A DNA stretch of 64,000 nt from Thermoplasmatales archaeon (GTDB lineage Archaea; Thermoplasmatota; Thermoplasmata; Thermoplasmatales; Thermoplasmataceae), in NCBI GenBank assembly GCA_014874365.1, contig JACWAH010000026.1, positions 89,649-153,648 on the forward strand, in the 5' to 3' direction. Numbering within the stretch: the first letter of the stretch is position 1; each line of letters starts with the position of its first letter. A program made the position numbers and the translations under genes. Positions 36,381 to 45,713 of the stretch are shown piece after piece. A model generated the notes under the pieces. The model was not told the DNA's origin and made no database searches. It saw nothing but the letters and a program-made list of their open reading frames with translations.

Positions 36381-39300
36381 TCAATTTTTCTTGGTTAGAT
36401 ATCCAGCTTTTGAGAGAATTTCCAGGACTTTACTTTGGTCAATTTCACCCTTGGAGTCTTTGATTCTTGCAATCCTGCCTGTGTACTGTAAAGTGAATGT
36501 TCCAGAAATCGATTTACCGTCAAAATAATAATTGCTTCTTCCATGCATTCCATCCTTTGGAATAAGTTCCTTAAGATAATAATAGAGGAATTCCCTGTTG
36601 AATAATATATTCTCCCTGATGTCCAGTTTTCTCTTAAAAGTATCAGGCCTGTAATAGATTACCTTCAGGTTGTAAGTTACTCCCAGCCTAACCCCTTTCT
36701 CTGCCTTCAATCGTTCGGTAATGTGCGGAATGTCGTTAAGCCCGGATACTTCCGATACTAGCTCCGGGGTGGTGAATCCAAAATTGTCCAGCAGATGAGG
36801 TATAAGGATTCCAAGCGCGTCTTCTTTCTTTATGGATTCCAAAACGTAGTTAAGCTTCCTGTCTTCGCTTCTGCTGATTATGCAGTTCTTGAAAAGAGAA
36901 TCAGTAAGTTTCCTGATCTTTGCCGGCTCAAATTGAAGATTGTACCTCAAATCTCTTTCGTATATTCCATCAGATTCCATTATGACCCTGAGAACTCTTT
37001 CTTCATCAGCGGTGGGTTTGTACCCCTTAAGTGATCTGTAAAATGAAACCACTTCGGAGGTACCGTAAGCCGCTACCTTGAAGGGCCCATAAAACTGATA
37101 CAGAAGGTTTGAATCTACGTAGTTGTTAAAGTCTTCCATTCTTATTCCAAACCTCAGAGCATCTCCCCCGTTCCTGAGCCCAATAAGCCTCTGGCTGATC
37201 TTGGTGTAAACGTGGTCTTGTTTATTGCTGTGCTCCGGCAGGAATAACGCCCTGGAAATTATCTGGTTTGGGTCGTCAATAAGATCGATGTCGCCGTGAG
37301 TCGCAGTCCCGATGTTTCTTGATACGTTCCATCCTTTCCCTTCTTCAGGCAGGACTTCCCCTTTGAGCACTATTCCGGATGTTCCTATGGAATCAGAAAA
37401 ATCCACAATGGTTGATGTAAAATCGTCAAAATTCTCGGTCTGTATCTCGACAGAATCTACCCACAGTATCCCCCCTGAATTATAGAAATGCAGATCGCCA
37501 GATGCTTTACCATTCTTTACGTAGACTGCGTTAAGTGAACCGGAAGAATAAATCCTGGAGAAATAGATTCCGAATGGGTCCCTTACTGGGAGAATCCCGT
37601 CTATTTTCTCTTTATCCGATATTTTTCCTGCAAATAGGTATCTTTCGCTATCGTTATACACGGACTGGCAGGAAGAAGCCATTCCTTCATTTACTTCAAA
37701 CCAGAAATACGACGAAATCTCTCTCTGCGTGACTGGACCATATCTTTGGATGAAATTTTGAAACGCTTCTTTCCTGTCTTTCGGTTCCATGTTACCGAAA
37801 AGCCTGAAATATCGTCCTGCGGGTGTTCTGTATACTGAAAGCCTGTATTCGAGTTCTCGCAGGAACTGCCTTACAAGCTTTCGGTCATATCCCAGAGTTT
37901 TCTCGGCTTCACCCTCTGTTATCCCTTCAGACTGAATCCTGGCAAGGAATTCGGAAACAGCAGGATTAAACGGAAACCACCTTAATTCGTAAAGATCTGA
38001 GAGAAAATCCATGGAAGCGTATGTCCACTGGTGTTTTACGAACCTCCCGAAAATCACCGAGCCATCCTCCGGCATTTTGATAGCTGAAGGATCGGTGCGA
38101 ACATCCATCCTGATTGATATGCTCAACGGGTCGTAACAGAAACCATATTGCCTGAAATACTCGTCTACTGTACTTACCCTTTTCAGGAGGGAGGCCATCC
38201 TGGCCGCCGCTGGATCAAACTCGGAGAAATGAATTAGTTTCTGCAAATCTTCAGAAAGTATGTACTGTTTCGCAAAAACCGGAGTAATATAATCAAGGAC
38301 TAAAATCCCCCCGTCCGTCAACTTCCGTAATGTGGAGGAAAGCATGCCCTGATCAATTGGTAGCCTGATTGATATCTCGTCCAGTGTAAGTGGACCCAGG
38401 GAACCCAGCAATAAAATTACGGCCCTTTCACTGGCAACGCCAGGATCAATCTGTTCTGCTTTAAGATTATTGAATACATAGGTAACAAGGCCGTTCCTGT
38501 TCTTCCTTCTTATTGAGTATGAAGATTCCAGCCTGATTATGGAATCCTTGATTGCATTCTCATCTCCTCCAGGTTCCCTTTTCAACTCACCAAATGACGA
38601 CTCCGATTCCTTAAGCCTGGAAATTATTGCTTCTTCCATATCTGTATTCTGGAGATCGCGCCTGAAAAGCCTCTCAATAATATGATAGTGTTCAGGATGT
38701 GTATACTCTGTCCCCCTGACAAAAACTGAAATCATCCTGTCTTCAGTTATGAACTTTTCAACGAGGTCCGAGACTCCTTCTCCCGCATATGGATACGGGG
38801 AATTTATCTTGTTCTTGAATGGATCAACGTACAGGAAATGCTTCAGGAATTGATCGAAACTCTCCTCATTCTCGATCTTGGGCACCTTGGATTTAAAATA
38901 ATTCTCGCACGTTCGTTTGTCATTTACCAGGAATCCAATGCTGGAAGAGCCGTAGACCTTCTCCAGTATCTTGCTTTGAAGTTCTCTCAAAAGCCTTGAT
39001 CTGTCCTCCATCAGTACAATATCCGAAACCCCGGCGAGGATAATTCCGTGAGAAAAAGGAGAAGGATCGGTGCTGTAATCCCTTATCTTGTAGTGTCCTT
39101 TTTCCATCACTTCTTCCACAAATTTCTGTGCTCTGGGCACATCCATCATGTCTTCCATGATCTCCCTGTAAGCTTCAGTGACAACCGGAAAGTTACCCAT
39201 TTCTTCCAGGGTCTTGAGCACCTTATCGCTTCGAAGCTGTTGCCTGGCCACCGAAATATCGAAACCTTTGTACTTTCTCAATATCATTAGCGACCTTGAA

Positions 39301-41504
39301 GCGCAATGCCTGAATCTCTGCTTCAAAACTTCTGAGTTCGTCACTGATCTTCTGGCTGTATCCCTGAAGTTTTCACCAGTAAGAAGGGTCGCTATGCTCT
39401 TCAAATCCAGTTTCTTTTGGTAGGAAAGCATGAAACCGTCATCAGTGATCGTTACCCGTGCGTTCATACCAAACTGGTTTGCCAGTGCAAGCGCATATGC
39501 TCTTGATAGTGCATCGTTAACTCTTCTGCCAAGCGGAACATGAAAAATCACGTTGTAATTCTTCTCGTCGTCTATATATCCTTCCAGCAGGGCGCTTGTG
39601 CCCGTCGGAATAGAGTAATCAATTTGTGCCTTGATGTAGGAGATTATGCTGAACGCTCCCGACTCATCCACCTTGTATTTATCCATTAACAGAGCTTTGG
39701 TAGCCACCGGGTCAACAAGCTTTTCGCTTATCTCTTTTCTGAACTTCCCGATTAACATCCCGAGGTCGTAACTTCTGGGCAGTAGTTCGCCTGTCCACGA
39801 GGGAACAGTGGGTTTTACCCCGACTGCTTCTTTCACAAGTACTTTGTTTCTTGCAGTATGAAGGAATACGTGTGTTCTCGCGCCAAGAACAAAAACGTCA
39901 CCTGGTTTAAGCCTCTCTACGAATTTATCGCTTAACTGGCCGAGATGTTTTCCCCTTTCGTTGATGACCTGGTAGTCAGATTCATCCGGAATTGTACCAA
40001 CGTTCATGAAAAAGATCATCCTTGCACTCTTTTTCTTTCCAAATATGTTTTCTTCGCGATCAAACCATATTTTTGGGAATATTGTGCTGTCCTTGATCTC
40101 CCCTGCAAGATAGTTAACGGTATTGAGGAAATCTTCCCTGCTGAGCTCTGAGTAAGGATATGATCTTCTTACAAGATCGAAAGCCTCGTCAAATTTCCAC
40201 ACCTTCTCGATTGCCATGCCGACAAGGCATTGCGCCAGAACGTCCAGTGAATTCTTAGGGATGGTAACCCGGTCAATCTCCCTGTCGTACGCAGCCTTTG
40301 TCAATACGGAACATTCAACGAGATCGTCAAGATCGAATACCACGAACCTGCCCATTGACATATCATTTACGTTATGGCCAGATCTCCCAATCCTCTGCAA
40401 TCCCTTGGATACGGACTTTGGACTGCCTATCTGGATTACCAGGTCTATGTAGCCAATATCTATGCCTAGTTCCAGGGAAGTTGAAGTGATAACGCATTTA
40501 AGTTCGCCGTTCTTAAGCTTGTTTTCAACATCAATCCTGGTCTCCTTTCCCAGAGAAGAGTGATGCGCTTCGATGCTTTCGATACCCCTTGCCTTCAACC
40601 TGACTGCTACATGTTCAGTCGAGCTTCGTGTGTTTGTAAAAACAAGCGTCGTTTTATGGGAATTGATGAGATCAGTAAGTATATCGTACATACGCTCGTT
40701 GGCAACATCCTGGGAAACAGCGGTTAAGTCCGGGACAGGGGTCAGGGTGCTAAGATCAAGGAATTTTTTGGCATCAACTTCAACTATCTCCACATCCCTC
40801 ATCTTTCCTTCGTTGAAGCCAACCAGGAATTTTGCAATTTCCTGAATAGGAGCCTGTGTTGCGGAAAGTCCTATTCTTATCAGTCCGTTTGCCACCTTTC
40901 CATGCAGCCTTTCCAGGTTCAAAGACAGGAACGACCCTCTTTTTGTGGATGATATCTCGTGAATTTCATCCAATATGACATACTTTGTCGAGATAAGGTT
41001 CTCAGAAAATTTGGGGCTGCTAAGGAGAAGTGCAAAAGACTCGGGTGTCGTAATGAGAATGTGTGGTGGTCTTTTCAGCATTTTCTGCCTGTCCTTCTGA
41101 GGTGTGTCTCCCGACCTCAGGCCTACTCTGATCTCTGGTATCCTGAGCCCTTCCTGCTCAGCAAGCCCGTATATTTCAGTAAGCGGTTTCCTCAGGTTCT
41201 TGTCAATGTCATTGGCAAGTGCCTTGAGCGGGCTTATGTAAACAGCATAAATTTGATCTTTAATCTCCCCCTTTTCAGCCAGAAAAAATAATTCGTTGAT
41301 GATTGAAAGAAATCCAGTCAGGGTCTTGCCAGTCCCGGTTGGGCTCGAAACCAGCACGTTTTTCCCTGCATGAATCAAAGGAATAGCTTTTTTCTGGGGG
41401 TCCGTAAGACCTATATAGTTGGAGTTGAACCATCTGCTGATAAGGGGATGGAGAAAAGGTAAATGATCTTCAACTCTAAACTTTGTCTCAATTTCAGTCT
41501 GCAT
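36381..41504 (-). CDS. lhr: Very long Lhr-type DEAD/H helicase
   Basis: 1707 residues. The helicase core has Walker A SPTGTGKT (54-61), DEIH (179-182), SAT (214-216) and motif VI QRIGRSGH (370-377), followed by the Lhr winged-helix and beta-sheet domains to about residue 900. Archaeal Lhr proteins usually end there. This one continues for about 800 residues, with repeated winged-helix segments and an FIQRYGPVTQREISSYF stretch typical of the C-terminal part of full-length bacterial Lhr, a region related to HTH-type DNA glycosylases. It is a 3'-5' translocase expected to act in DNA repair. The reading frame is intact. Confidence 0.92.
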   Translation of the reverse strand: MQTEIETKFRVEDHLPFLHPLISRWFNSNYIGLTDPQKKAIPLIHAGKNVLVSSPTGTGKTLTGFLSIINELFFLAEKGEIKDQIYAVYISPLKALANDIDKNLRKPLTEIYGLAEQEGLRIPEIRVGLRSGDTPQKDRQKMLKRPPHILITTPESFALLLSSPKFSENLISTKYVILDEIHEISSTKRGSFLSLNLERLHGKVANGLIRIGLSATQAPIQEIAKFLVGFNEGKMRDVEIVEVDAKKFLDLSTLTPVPDLTAVSQDVANERMYDILTDLINSHKTTLVFTNTRSSTEHVAVRLKARGIESIEAHHSSLGKETRIDVENKLKNGELKCVITSTSLELGIDIGYIDLVIQIGSPKSVSKGLQRIGRSGHNVNDMSMGRFVVFDLDDLVECSVLTKAAYDREIDRVTIPKNSLDVLAQCLVGMAIEKVWKFDEAFDLVRRSYPYSELSREDFLNTVNYLAGEIKDSTIFPKIWFDREENIFGKKKSARMIFFMNVGTIPDESDYQVINERGKHLGQLSDKFVERLKPGDVFVLGARTHVFLHTARNKVLVKEAVGVKPTVPSWTGELLPRSYDLGMLIGKFRKEISEKLVDPVATKALLMDKYKVDESGAFSIISYIKAQIDYSIPTGTSALLEGYIDDEKNYNVIFHVPLGRRVNDALSRAYALALANQFGMNARVTITDDGFMLSYQKKLDLKSIATLLTGENFRDTARRSVTNSEVLKQRFRHCASRSLMILRKYKGFDISVARQQLRSDKVLKTLEEMGNFPVVTEAYREIMEDMMDVPRAQKFVEEVMEKGHYKIRDYSTDPSPFSHGIILAGVSDIVLMEDRSRLLRELQSKILEKVYGSSSIGFLVNDKRTCENYFKSKVPKIENEESFDQFLKHFLYVDPFKNKINSPYPYAGEGVSDLVEKFITEDRMISVFVRGTEYTHPEHYHIIERLFRRDLQNTDMEEAIISRLKESESSFGELKREPGGDENAIKDSIIRLESSYSIRRKNRNGLVTYVFNNLKAEQIDPGVASERAVILLLGSLGPLTLDEISIRLPIDQGMLSSTLRKLTDGGILVLDYITPVFAKQYILSEDLQKLIHFSEFDPAAARMASLLKRVSTVDEYFRQYGFCYDPLSISIRMDVRTDPSAIKMPEDGSVIFGRFVKHQWTYASMDFLSDLYELRWFPFNPAVSEFLARIQSEGITEGEAEKTLGYDRKLVRQFLRELEYRLSVYRTPAGRYFRLFGNMEPKDRKEAFQNFIQRYGPVTQREISSYFWFEVNEGMASSCQSVYNDSERYLFAGKISDKEKIDGILPVRDPFGIYFSRIYSSGSLNAVYVKNGKASGDLHFYNSGGILWVDSVEIQTENFDDFTSTIVDFSDSIGTSGIVLKGEVLPEEGKGWNVSRNIGTATHGDIDLIDDPNQIISRALFLPEHSNKQDHVYTKISQRLIGLRNGGDALRFGIRMEDFNNYVDSNLLYQFYGPFKVAAYGTSEVVSFYRSLKGYKPTADEERVLRVIMESDGIYERDLRYNLQFEPAKIRKLTDSLFKNCIISRSEDRKLNYVLESIKKEDALGILIPHLLDNFGFTTPELVSEVSGLNDIPHITERLKAEKGVRLGVTYNLKVIYYRPDTFKRKLDIRENILFNREFLYYYLKELIPKDGMHGRSNYYFDGKSISGTFTLQYTGRIARIKDSKGEIDQSKVLEILSKAGYLTKKN

Positions 41505-41567
41505 TGGGGCAATCCCATACTAAAGCATACTTGTGATATAACCATTTTGAATAACGGGTTCCGAAGT

Positions 41568-42647
41568 CTATCTGATAATCAATCCCGATCTGGACAAATT
41601 GCGTATGATCGCATCTATTGTGCCGTCAAACCCTGGTTTTCCCAGAACTTCTCTGAAAAATGCAATGCTGGTGTCATAATCCTTGTAATTCACTGGCTTT
41701 GGTATGCCATCTTTCCCTCCAAGGGCAAACGAGAATTTTATGGGATCTTTAAAAGACGGTTCAGAGCCATATACAATCTCTGAAAGATAGGAGAGCGCCC
41801 TCAAGGTGCTCTTGCCAATCCCCTTCATCCTGTATAACTCATTAAACCCGGAGGGAGCATCCTCGTATATGGATTGAAGTTTTTTCCAGTCTACTCTGAC
41901 GTCCATGTCTAAAATCTTCCCTTCGGCGTCCCTCATGTCCAGTGTGCGTTGCCTACCATTACCTATAATCCCCCGGTATCTTTCCGGCCTGTCCTTAATT
42001 ATGTCAATCATCCCGTCTCTGTTCTTTGAACTTGTCGAGGTAGAGAGGTCAAGTACCGTATCCATTCTTTTCGTACCTGACAATCCGTACCTTGCGTCAT
42101 CGTAAAGTCTCCTGTCTACGCCGGAATGCCAGTGGTACCTCCTAGCCATCCTGATATTCGAGTTCATTCCTTGCTGGACAATTGACCACCCCCTACCGTC
42201 AGTAATAAGATATTGCAGGTATAGATCAAAGGTGTCCTGCAGTAAGTTGTTATCGACTCTGGCAACATCCTTCGCAGTCAGGAATGCCTCTTCCAAAAAT
42301 TTTCCTCCAATTTTCGTTTCTGCTTTCGAATATTGTTCCTTTACTGTGGAAAGCCTTTTGCCTTTTGCACCCAGTATAACTATCTCCCCATTCCTGGAAT
42401 CGAAGTACTCCTTCAATGCAGATAGCATTACCGTGGTAGTTCCACTTGAGTTCCAGTCAAACCCTGTTGCCAGTGCGATGGAATGAAACCAGTAAGGATC
42501 AGAAAATCTTAGAAGCAGATCGCGTGAACCATATTTCTCCAGAATAAGCTCACAGAGAGTCCCTCCAAGCTGGATCATCCGCTTGAACAGCCTTTCCGGG
42601 GGATGACCATAATGAAGTGGGAGAATGGCCGATCCTGTTTTTGGCAT
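41568..42647 (-). CDS. DUF763 family protein
   Basis: 359 residues. The N-terminus MPKTGSAILPLHYGHPPERLF and the segment MARRYHWHSG are typical of the DUF763 family, found mainly in archaea and a few thermophilic bacteria; the function is not established. A helix-hairpin-helix-like segment (FNELYRMKGIGKSTLRALSYLSE read in parts, about residues 270-295) suggests DNA binding. It lies directly upstream of lhr on the same strand (63-base gap), which supports a nucleic-acid role. Confidence 0.88.
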   Translation of the reverse strand: MPKTGSAILPLHYGHPPERLFKRMIQLGGTLCELILEKYGSRDLLLRFSDPYWFHSIALATGFDWNSSGTTTVMLSALKEYFDSRNGEIVILGAKGKRLSTVKEQYSKAETKIGGKFLEEAFLTAKDVARVDNNLLQDTFDLYLQYLITDGRGWSIVQQGMNSNIRMARRYHWHSGVDRRLYDDARYGLSGTKRMDTVLDLSTSTSSKNRDGMIDIIKDRPERYRGIIGNGRQRTLDMRDAEGKILDMDVRVDWKKLQSIYEDAPSGFNELYRMKGIGKSTLRALSYLSEIVYGSEPSFKDPIKFSFALGGKDGIPKPVNYKDYDTSIAFFREVLGKPGFDGTIDAIIRNLSRSGLIIR

Positions 42648-42672
42648 CGGCTAATATGTGTAAAAGACTAAT

Positions 42673-42855
42673 TTAGTTTTTATCGGCTGCCGGTTTTTCT
42701 GTTTTCTTCTTCTTTATCTCTGTATACCCGCATTTTCCGCAGGTGAGCCTGTCCTCGTGATCTGCCATGAATACTCCAGGACCGCACTTTGGGCAGAATT
42801 TTCTTGATCTGGTAAGCTTTCCGTCTTCAACCTTATAATGTTCGCGCTTCAACAA
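42673..42855 (-). CDS. rps27ae: Ribosomal protein S27ae
   Basis: 60 residues with the zinc ribbon [13 protein letters not shown] and CGKCGYTE. The start is a TTG at 42855 (or the next TTG codon), with AGGAG about nine bases before it. It is the last gene of the Rpo7-Spt4 operon, in the usual euryarchaeal position after S24e. Confidence 0.95.
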   Translation of the reverse strand: MLKREHYKVEDGKLTRSRKFCPKCGPGVFMADHEDRLTCGKCGYTEIKKKKTEKPAADKN

Positions 42856-42861
42856 CTGCTT

Positions 42862-43164
42862 TCACTCCTTTTTTTCTTTCGATTTGAGCCCATTCCTGAA
42901 TAACTCGTAGTCAGGTTCATAAAGCATCGCATTGTCCTTGTTATCGTATATCTTGGCATATCCAATTGCCTCGGATTTACCTGTTTCCTGAAGCGTGCGG
43001 TCAATAATTATGAGTTCTTTCTCTGCGCTAAAATTCTTTGCAATAATTTCCCTTACTGAATCTCTTTTGGGTGTGGACTCTCCGTCATACAGCAGCTTGT
43101 ATTTGATCTCCTTCCTTTTCAGCATGGCGTTGTCCCTGACGTTAGTAACTTCAATCTTGACCAT
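42862..43164 (-). CDS. rps24e: Ribosomal protein S24e
   Basis: 100 residues. The pattern RDNAMLKRKEIKYKLLYDGESTPKRDSVREII is characteristic when read across its parts (RKEIKYKL, TPKRDSVR), and AIGYAKIYD is the conserved C-terminal strand. It overlaps the upstream kinase gene by 14 bases and precedes S27ae by six. Confidence 0.95.
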   Translation of the reverse strand: MVKIEVTNVRDNAMLKRKEIKYKLLYDGESTPKRDSVREIIAKNFSAEKELIIIDRTLQETGKSEAIGYAKIYDNKDNAMLYEPDYELFRNGLKSKEKKE

Positions 43165-43660
43165 AGATTACCATCCTTTCGAATATGCCTTTTACCCGAA
43201 TGCGTGACTCTTTATTAACTGTAATGTAGGCCAATCCCCGGTCGGGGACGCCATAAGTCACAACTGATCCATCTTCTGCAAACAAAATAACCGGTATAAC
43301 TGCGAGATCCTCTTCCCCAAAAACCTCAATTCTGCCTTTTCGATTCGAATTGAGAATTTCCTTAATGGCGTCTATAAGTTCCTGAGAGATACACCCTGCG
43401 GGATTTTCCAGTTGAATTGATCCATCCCTGTGAGCGAATTGACCTTCAGATCTCTTTGTCTTCAGGTCTACAATTTGCAATTTTATGTTTGCTCCAATGT
43501 CCTCCATTACTTTAGTAGTAAAGTCACCGACTGTCACCAACTGACGTGAAGAAAATTCTTTCTTTATAAAGTTGGGATCACAGAGCCTGTGATTCGCAGA
43601 CTCAACTTGCTTACGAGTTTCTTCGTTCAGGCAGTATTTACTGCCTGACCTTGATTGCAT
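43151..43660 (-). CDS. GTP-dependent dephospho-CoA kinase (DUF359 family)
   Basis: 169 residues. This archaeal enzyme phosphorylates dephospho-CoA with GTP in the last step of coenzyme A synthesis. Recognised segments are VTVGDFTTKVM near residue 45, NPAGCIS, and VFGEEDLAVIPVIL with YGVPDRG after it. It starts within the spt4 gene (23-base overlap) and overlaps S24e, so it is translated as part of the transcription/translation operon, a conserved archaeal arrangement. Confidence 0.92.
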   Translation of the reverse strand: MQSRSGSKYCLNEETRKQVESANHRLCDPNFIKKEFSSRQLVTVGDFTTKVMEDIGANIKLQIVDLKTKRSEGQFAHRDGSIQLENPAGCISQELIDAIKEILNSNRKGRIEVFGEEDLAVIPVILFAEDGSVVTYGVPDRGLAYITVNKESRIRVKGIFERMVIYGQD

Positions 43661-43832
43661 ATTTTCCTTCTTTGGTTATGCCCGTCTCTCTCGCTATCAC
43701 GGACTCCTTCACGTCCTGGACAAAGATGAAACCGTACCATTCCCTGGTAAGCTTTTCGTCGGGGTGATTCGGGCAATTTTTCTCCGCAGTAAGCAGTTTA
43801 CATTTTTTACAGGCATGGAGTTCAAGCTTCAT
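43638..43832 (-). CDS. spt4: Transcription elongation factor Spt4
   Basis: 64 residues with a four-Cys zinc site (CKKCKLLT, then CPNH) and the SREWYG-like ending LTREWYGFIFVQD. It pairs with Spt5/NusG on RNA polymerase to aid processivity. It overlaps the Rpo7 gene by 11 bases and the kinase gene by 23. Confidence 0.95.
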   Translation of the reverse strand: MKLELHACKKCKLLTAEKNCPNHPDEKLTREWYGFIFVQDVKESVIARETGITKEGKYAIKVRQ

Positions 43833-44415
43833 TTGCTGCCTTTACCTCCTTCCTCTTCTTAAGCCATTCAAGTTTGCCTAAGCCAAGTTGTTTCATTGTC
43901 AATCCAATCTTCGAGTCCCCAATGAAAGAACTGGGCAGGTTAAGCGCTACAATCTTTACCCTTACCCTGTCTCCAACTTTCAGATCTCGTTTGGTATCTT
44001 TTCCTATAAATCTCTGGTTGCTCAGGTCAATGTCTATTCTGTCATCCATAATTTGGCTGATGTGAAGCAATCCCTCGAAAGGTCCTATCCTGACAAAAGC
44101 ACCGAATTTCTGAACGCTTGTAACATACCCTTCGACAATTTCCTGCATTTCTGGCATGTATCCTATGGCCTTGAATTTCAGGGTCTGGTAAACTGCTCCG
44201 TCGCCATGCACTATGCTGCCTTCACCGACTTTCTCAATTGAACTTACCGAAATCACCAAACACCGTTTAGATACGCCATAGCTTGCCAGTTCTGCATCTC
44301 TCAGTATCCCTTCCAGCGAACTCCTCGCAACTCCGAGAAGCGAATCGTCGTAATCCGTTCCAAGTTTGTCTGGTGGGACCCTGGCTATAAATTCATCTTC
44401 AATCTGAACATACAT
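43822..44415 (-). CDS. rpoE1: RNA polymerase subunit Rpo7 (RpoE')
   Basis: 197 residues from ATG 44415, chosen because family members begin with MY(x)n-VEDxxR(I/V)PP, seen here as MYVQIEDEFIARVPPDKLG; a TTG at 44433 would add six residues. The C-terminal half holds an S1 domain (GYVTSVQKFGAFVRIGPFEGLLHISQ in parts). With Rpo4 it forms the polymerase stalk. It heads the operon Rpo7-Spt4-kinase-S24e-S27ae. Confidence 0.95.
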   Translation of the reverse strand: MYVQIEDEFIARVPPDKLGTDYDDSLLGVARSSLEGILRDAELASYGVSKRCLVISVSSIEKVGEGSIVHGDGAVYQTLKFKAIGYMPEMQEIVEGYVTSVQKFGAFVRIGPFEGLLHISQIMDDRIDIDLSNQRFIGKDTKRDLKVGDRVRVKIVALNLPSSFIGDSKIGLTMKQLGLGKLEWLKKRKEVKAANEA

Positions 44416-44526
44416 ACGTTTGCACTCTTCCAAACAAGAGATTCGATTAAGGTTAATCTCTTCAGCCTGCGATATGATTGTATGCTAAATAGTTTTATCT
44501 GATGATTGCGAGAATTCATTGCGTGA

Positions 44527-44537
44527 ATATTTATAAT
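44527..44537 (+). promoter_or_regulatory. TATA box of the acyl-CoA dehydrogenase gene
   Basis: ATATTTATAAT lies 21-31 bases before the ATG at 44558, the spacing expected for a leaderless archaeal transcript. The 142-base region 44416-44557 is the divergent promoter space shared with the Rpo7 operon. Confidence 0.55.
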
Positions 44538-44557
44538 ACGCCGGATTTCCAATTGCA

Positions 44558-45712
44558 ATGCAGTCACTTTATAGCGATACGCATATCGAACTCAGGGACT
44601 CAATTAAAGAGTATGCTAAAAGAAACCTTTCTCCCATCGCCGCAAAAATTGATTCCGATGATTATTTTCCAGAAAATGTTTTCAGGAACATGGGAAAACA
44701 GGGATTCCTGGGCGTAACAATTCCAGAAGAATATGGCGGTTCCGGGCTGGATTATACCTCTCAGGCGATTATTGAAGAGGAACTCGGGTACATATCAGCG
44801 CCATTTGCCCTGTCTTATGGCGCGCACTCTAATCTTTGCCTTGACAACCTTTTCCGTAACGGGAGCAAATCGCAGAAGGAGGAATTTGTTCCTAAACTGT
44901 GCAGCGGAGAATGGATTGGATCACTCGCCATGACTGAGCCTTCATCTGGTAGTGACGCCCTGGCAATGAAAACTGCTGCGCTACCCGATAAGGATGGTTT
45001 TACAATAAATGGAAGTAAAACGCTTATTACGAATGCACCATATGCTGAGTTTTTCTTTGTATATTCGCGCACAGGGGAAGCCCATACCTCGTTTGCAGTC
45101 CTGTCCTCTGATAAGGGTTTTTCCAGGGGAACAAAGTTTTCGAAGATGGGTATGCGTGGATCTCCAACAGGTGAAGTTTTCTTCGATAACCTTCACGTTC
45201 CAAAGGGCAGGATAATTGGAGCAGAAAACCATGGGAAAGAGATTTTGATGAATGGCCTTAATTCCGAGCGCGTGATTTTATCCTTTATTTTCCTTGGCTT
45301 GGCCAGGAGAGCTCTTGAACTTTCAGTACGATATGCTGGAGAAAGAGAGCAAGGCGGTCAATTAATAGACAGTTATGAACTGATTCAGGAAAAACTGGCT
45401 TACATGTATTCAAGATACAGGGCTAGCAGATTTCTCTGCGAAGACGCTCTCAGGAAACTTATCGATAGCCCCCGGGACGGCTTAAGTGCAGCAACAGGTA
45501 TCCTATATACTGCAGAATCTGCTGAGTACATAGCCAGGGAAGCATTACAGATCCACGGCGGGTATGGATACATAAAGGACTTTGAGGTGGAAAGACTTCT
45601 AAGAGATGCAATATTAGGCCAGATAGGTGCAGGCACCACAGAGATAAGAAAGCATATAGTCGCAAGGGAACTATCCAAGAGCTTCCAGTCCAATGGAAAC
45701 ATACCGGAATAA
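44558..45712 (+). CDS. Acyl-CoA dehydrogenase, isovaleryl-type active site
   Basis: 384 residues, a complete FAD-dependent enzyme. MTEPSSGSDA (FAD-binding, about 125-134) and the C-terminal GGYGYIKDFEVERLLRDA are present. The usual catalytic Glu near the C-terminus is absent: IGAGT replaces YEGT. Instead E237 in GLNSERVIL matches the position of the catalytic base in isovaleryl-CoA dehydrogenases, which suggests branched substrates from leucine breakdown. It overlaps or abuts the NMD3 gene downstream. Confidence 0.93.
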   Translation: MQSLYSDTHIELRDSIKEYAKRNLSPIAAKIDSDDYFPENVFRNMGKQGFLGVTIPEEYGGSGLDYTSQAIIEEELGYISAPFALSYGAHSNLCLDNLFRNGSKSQKEEFVPKLCSGEWIGSLAMTEPSSGSDALAMKTAALPDKDGFTINGSKTLITNAPYAEFFFVYSRTGEAHTSFAVLSSDKGFSRGTKFSKMGMRGSPTGEVFFDNLHVPKGRIIGAENHGKEILMNGLNSERVILSFIFLGLARRALELSVRYAGEREQGGQLIDSYELIQEKLAYMYSRYRASRFLCEDALRKLIDSPRDGLSAATGILYTAESAEYIAREALQIHGGYGYIKDFEVERLLRDAILGQIGAGTTEIRKHIVARELSKSFQSNGNIPE

Positions 45713-45713
45713 C

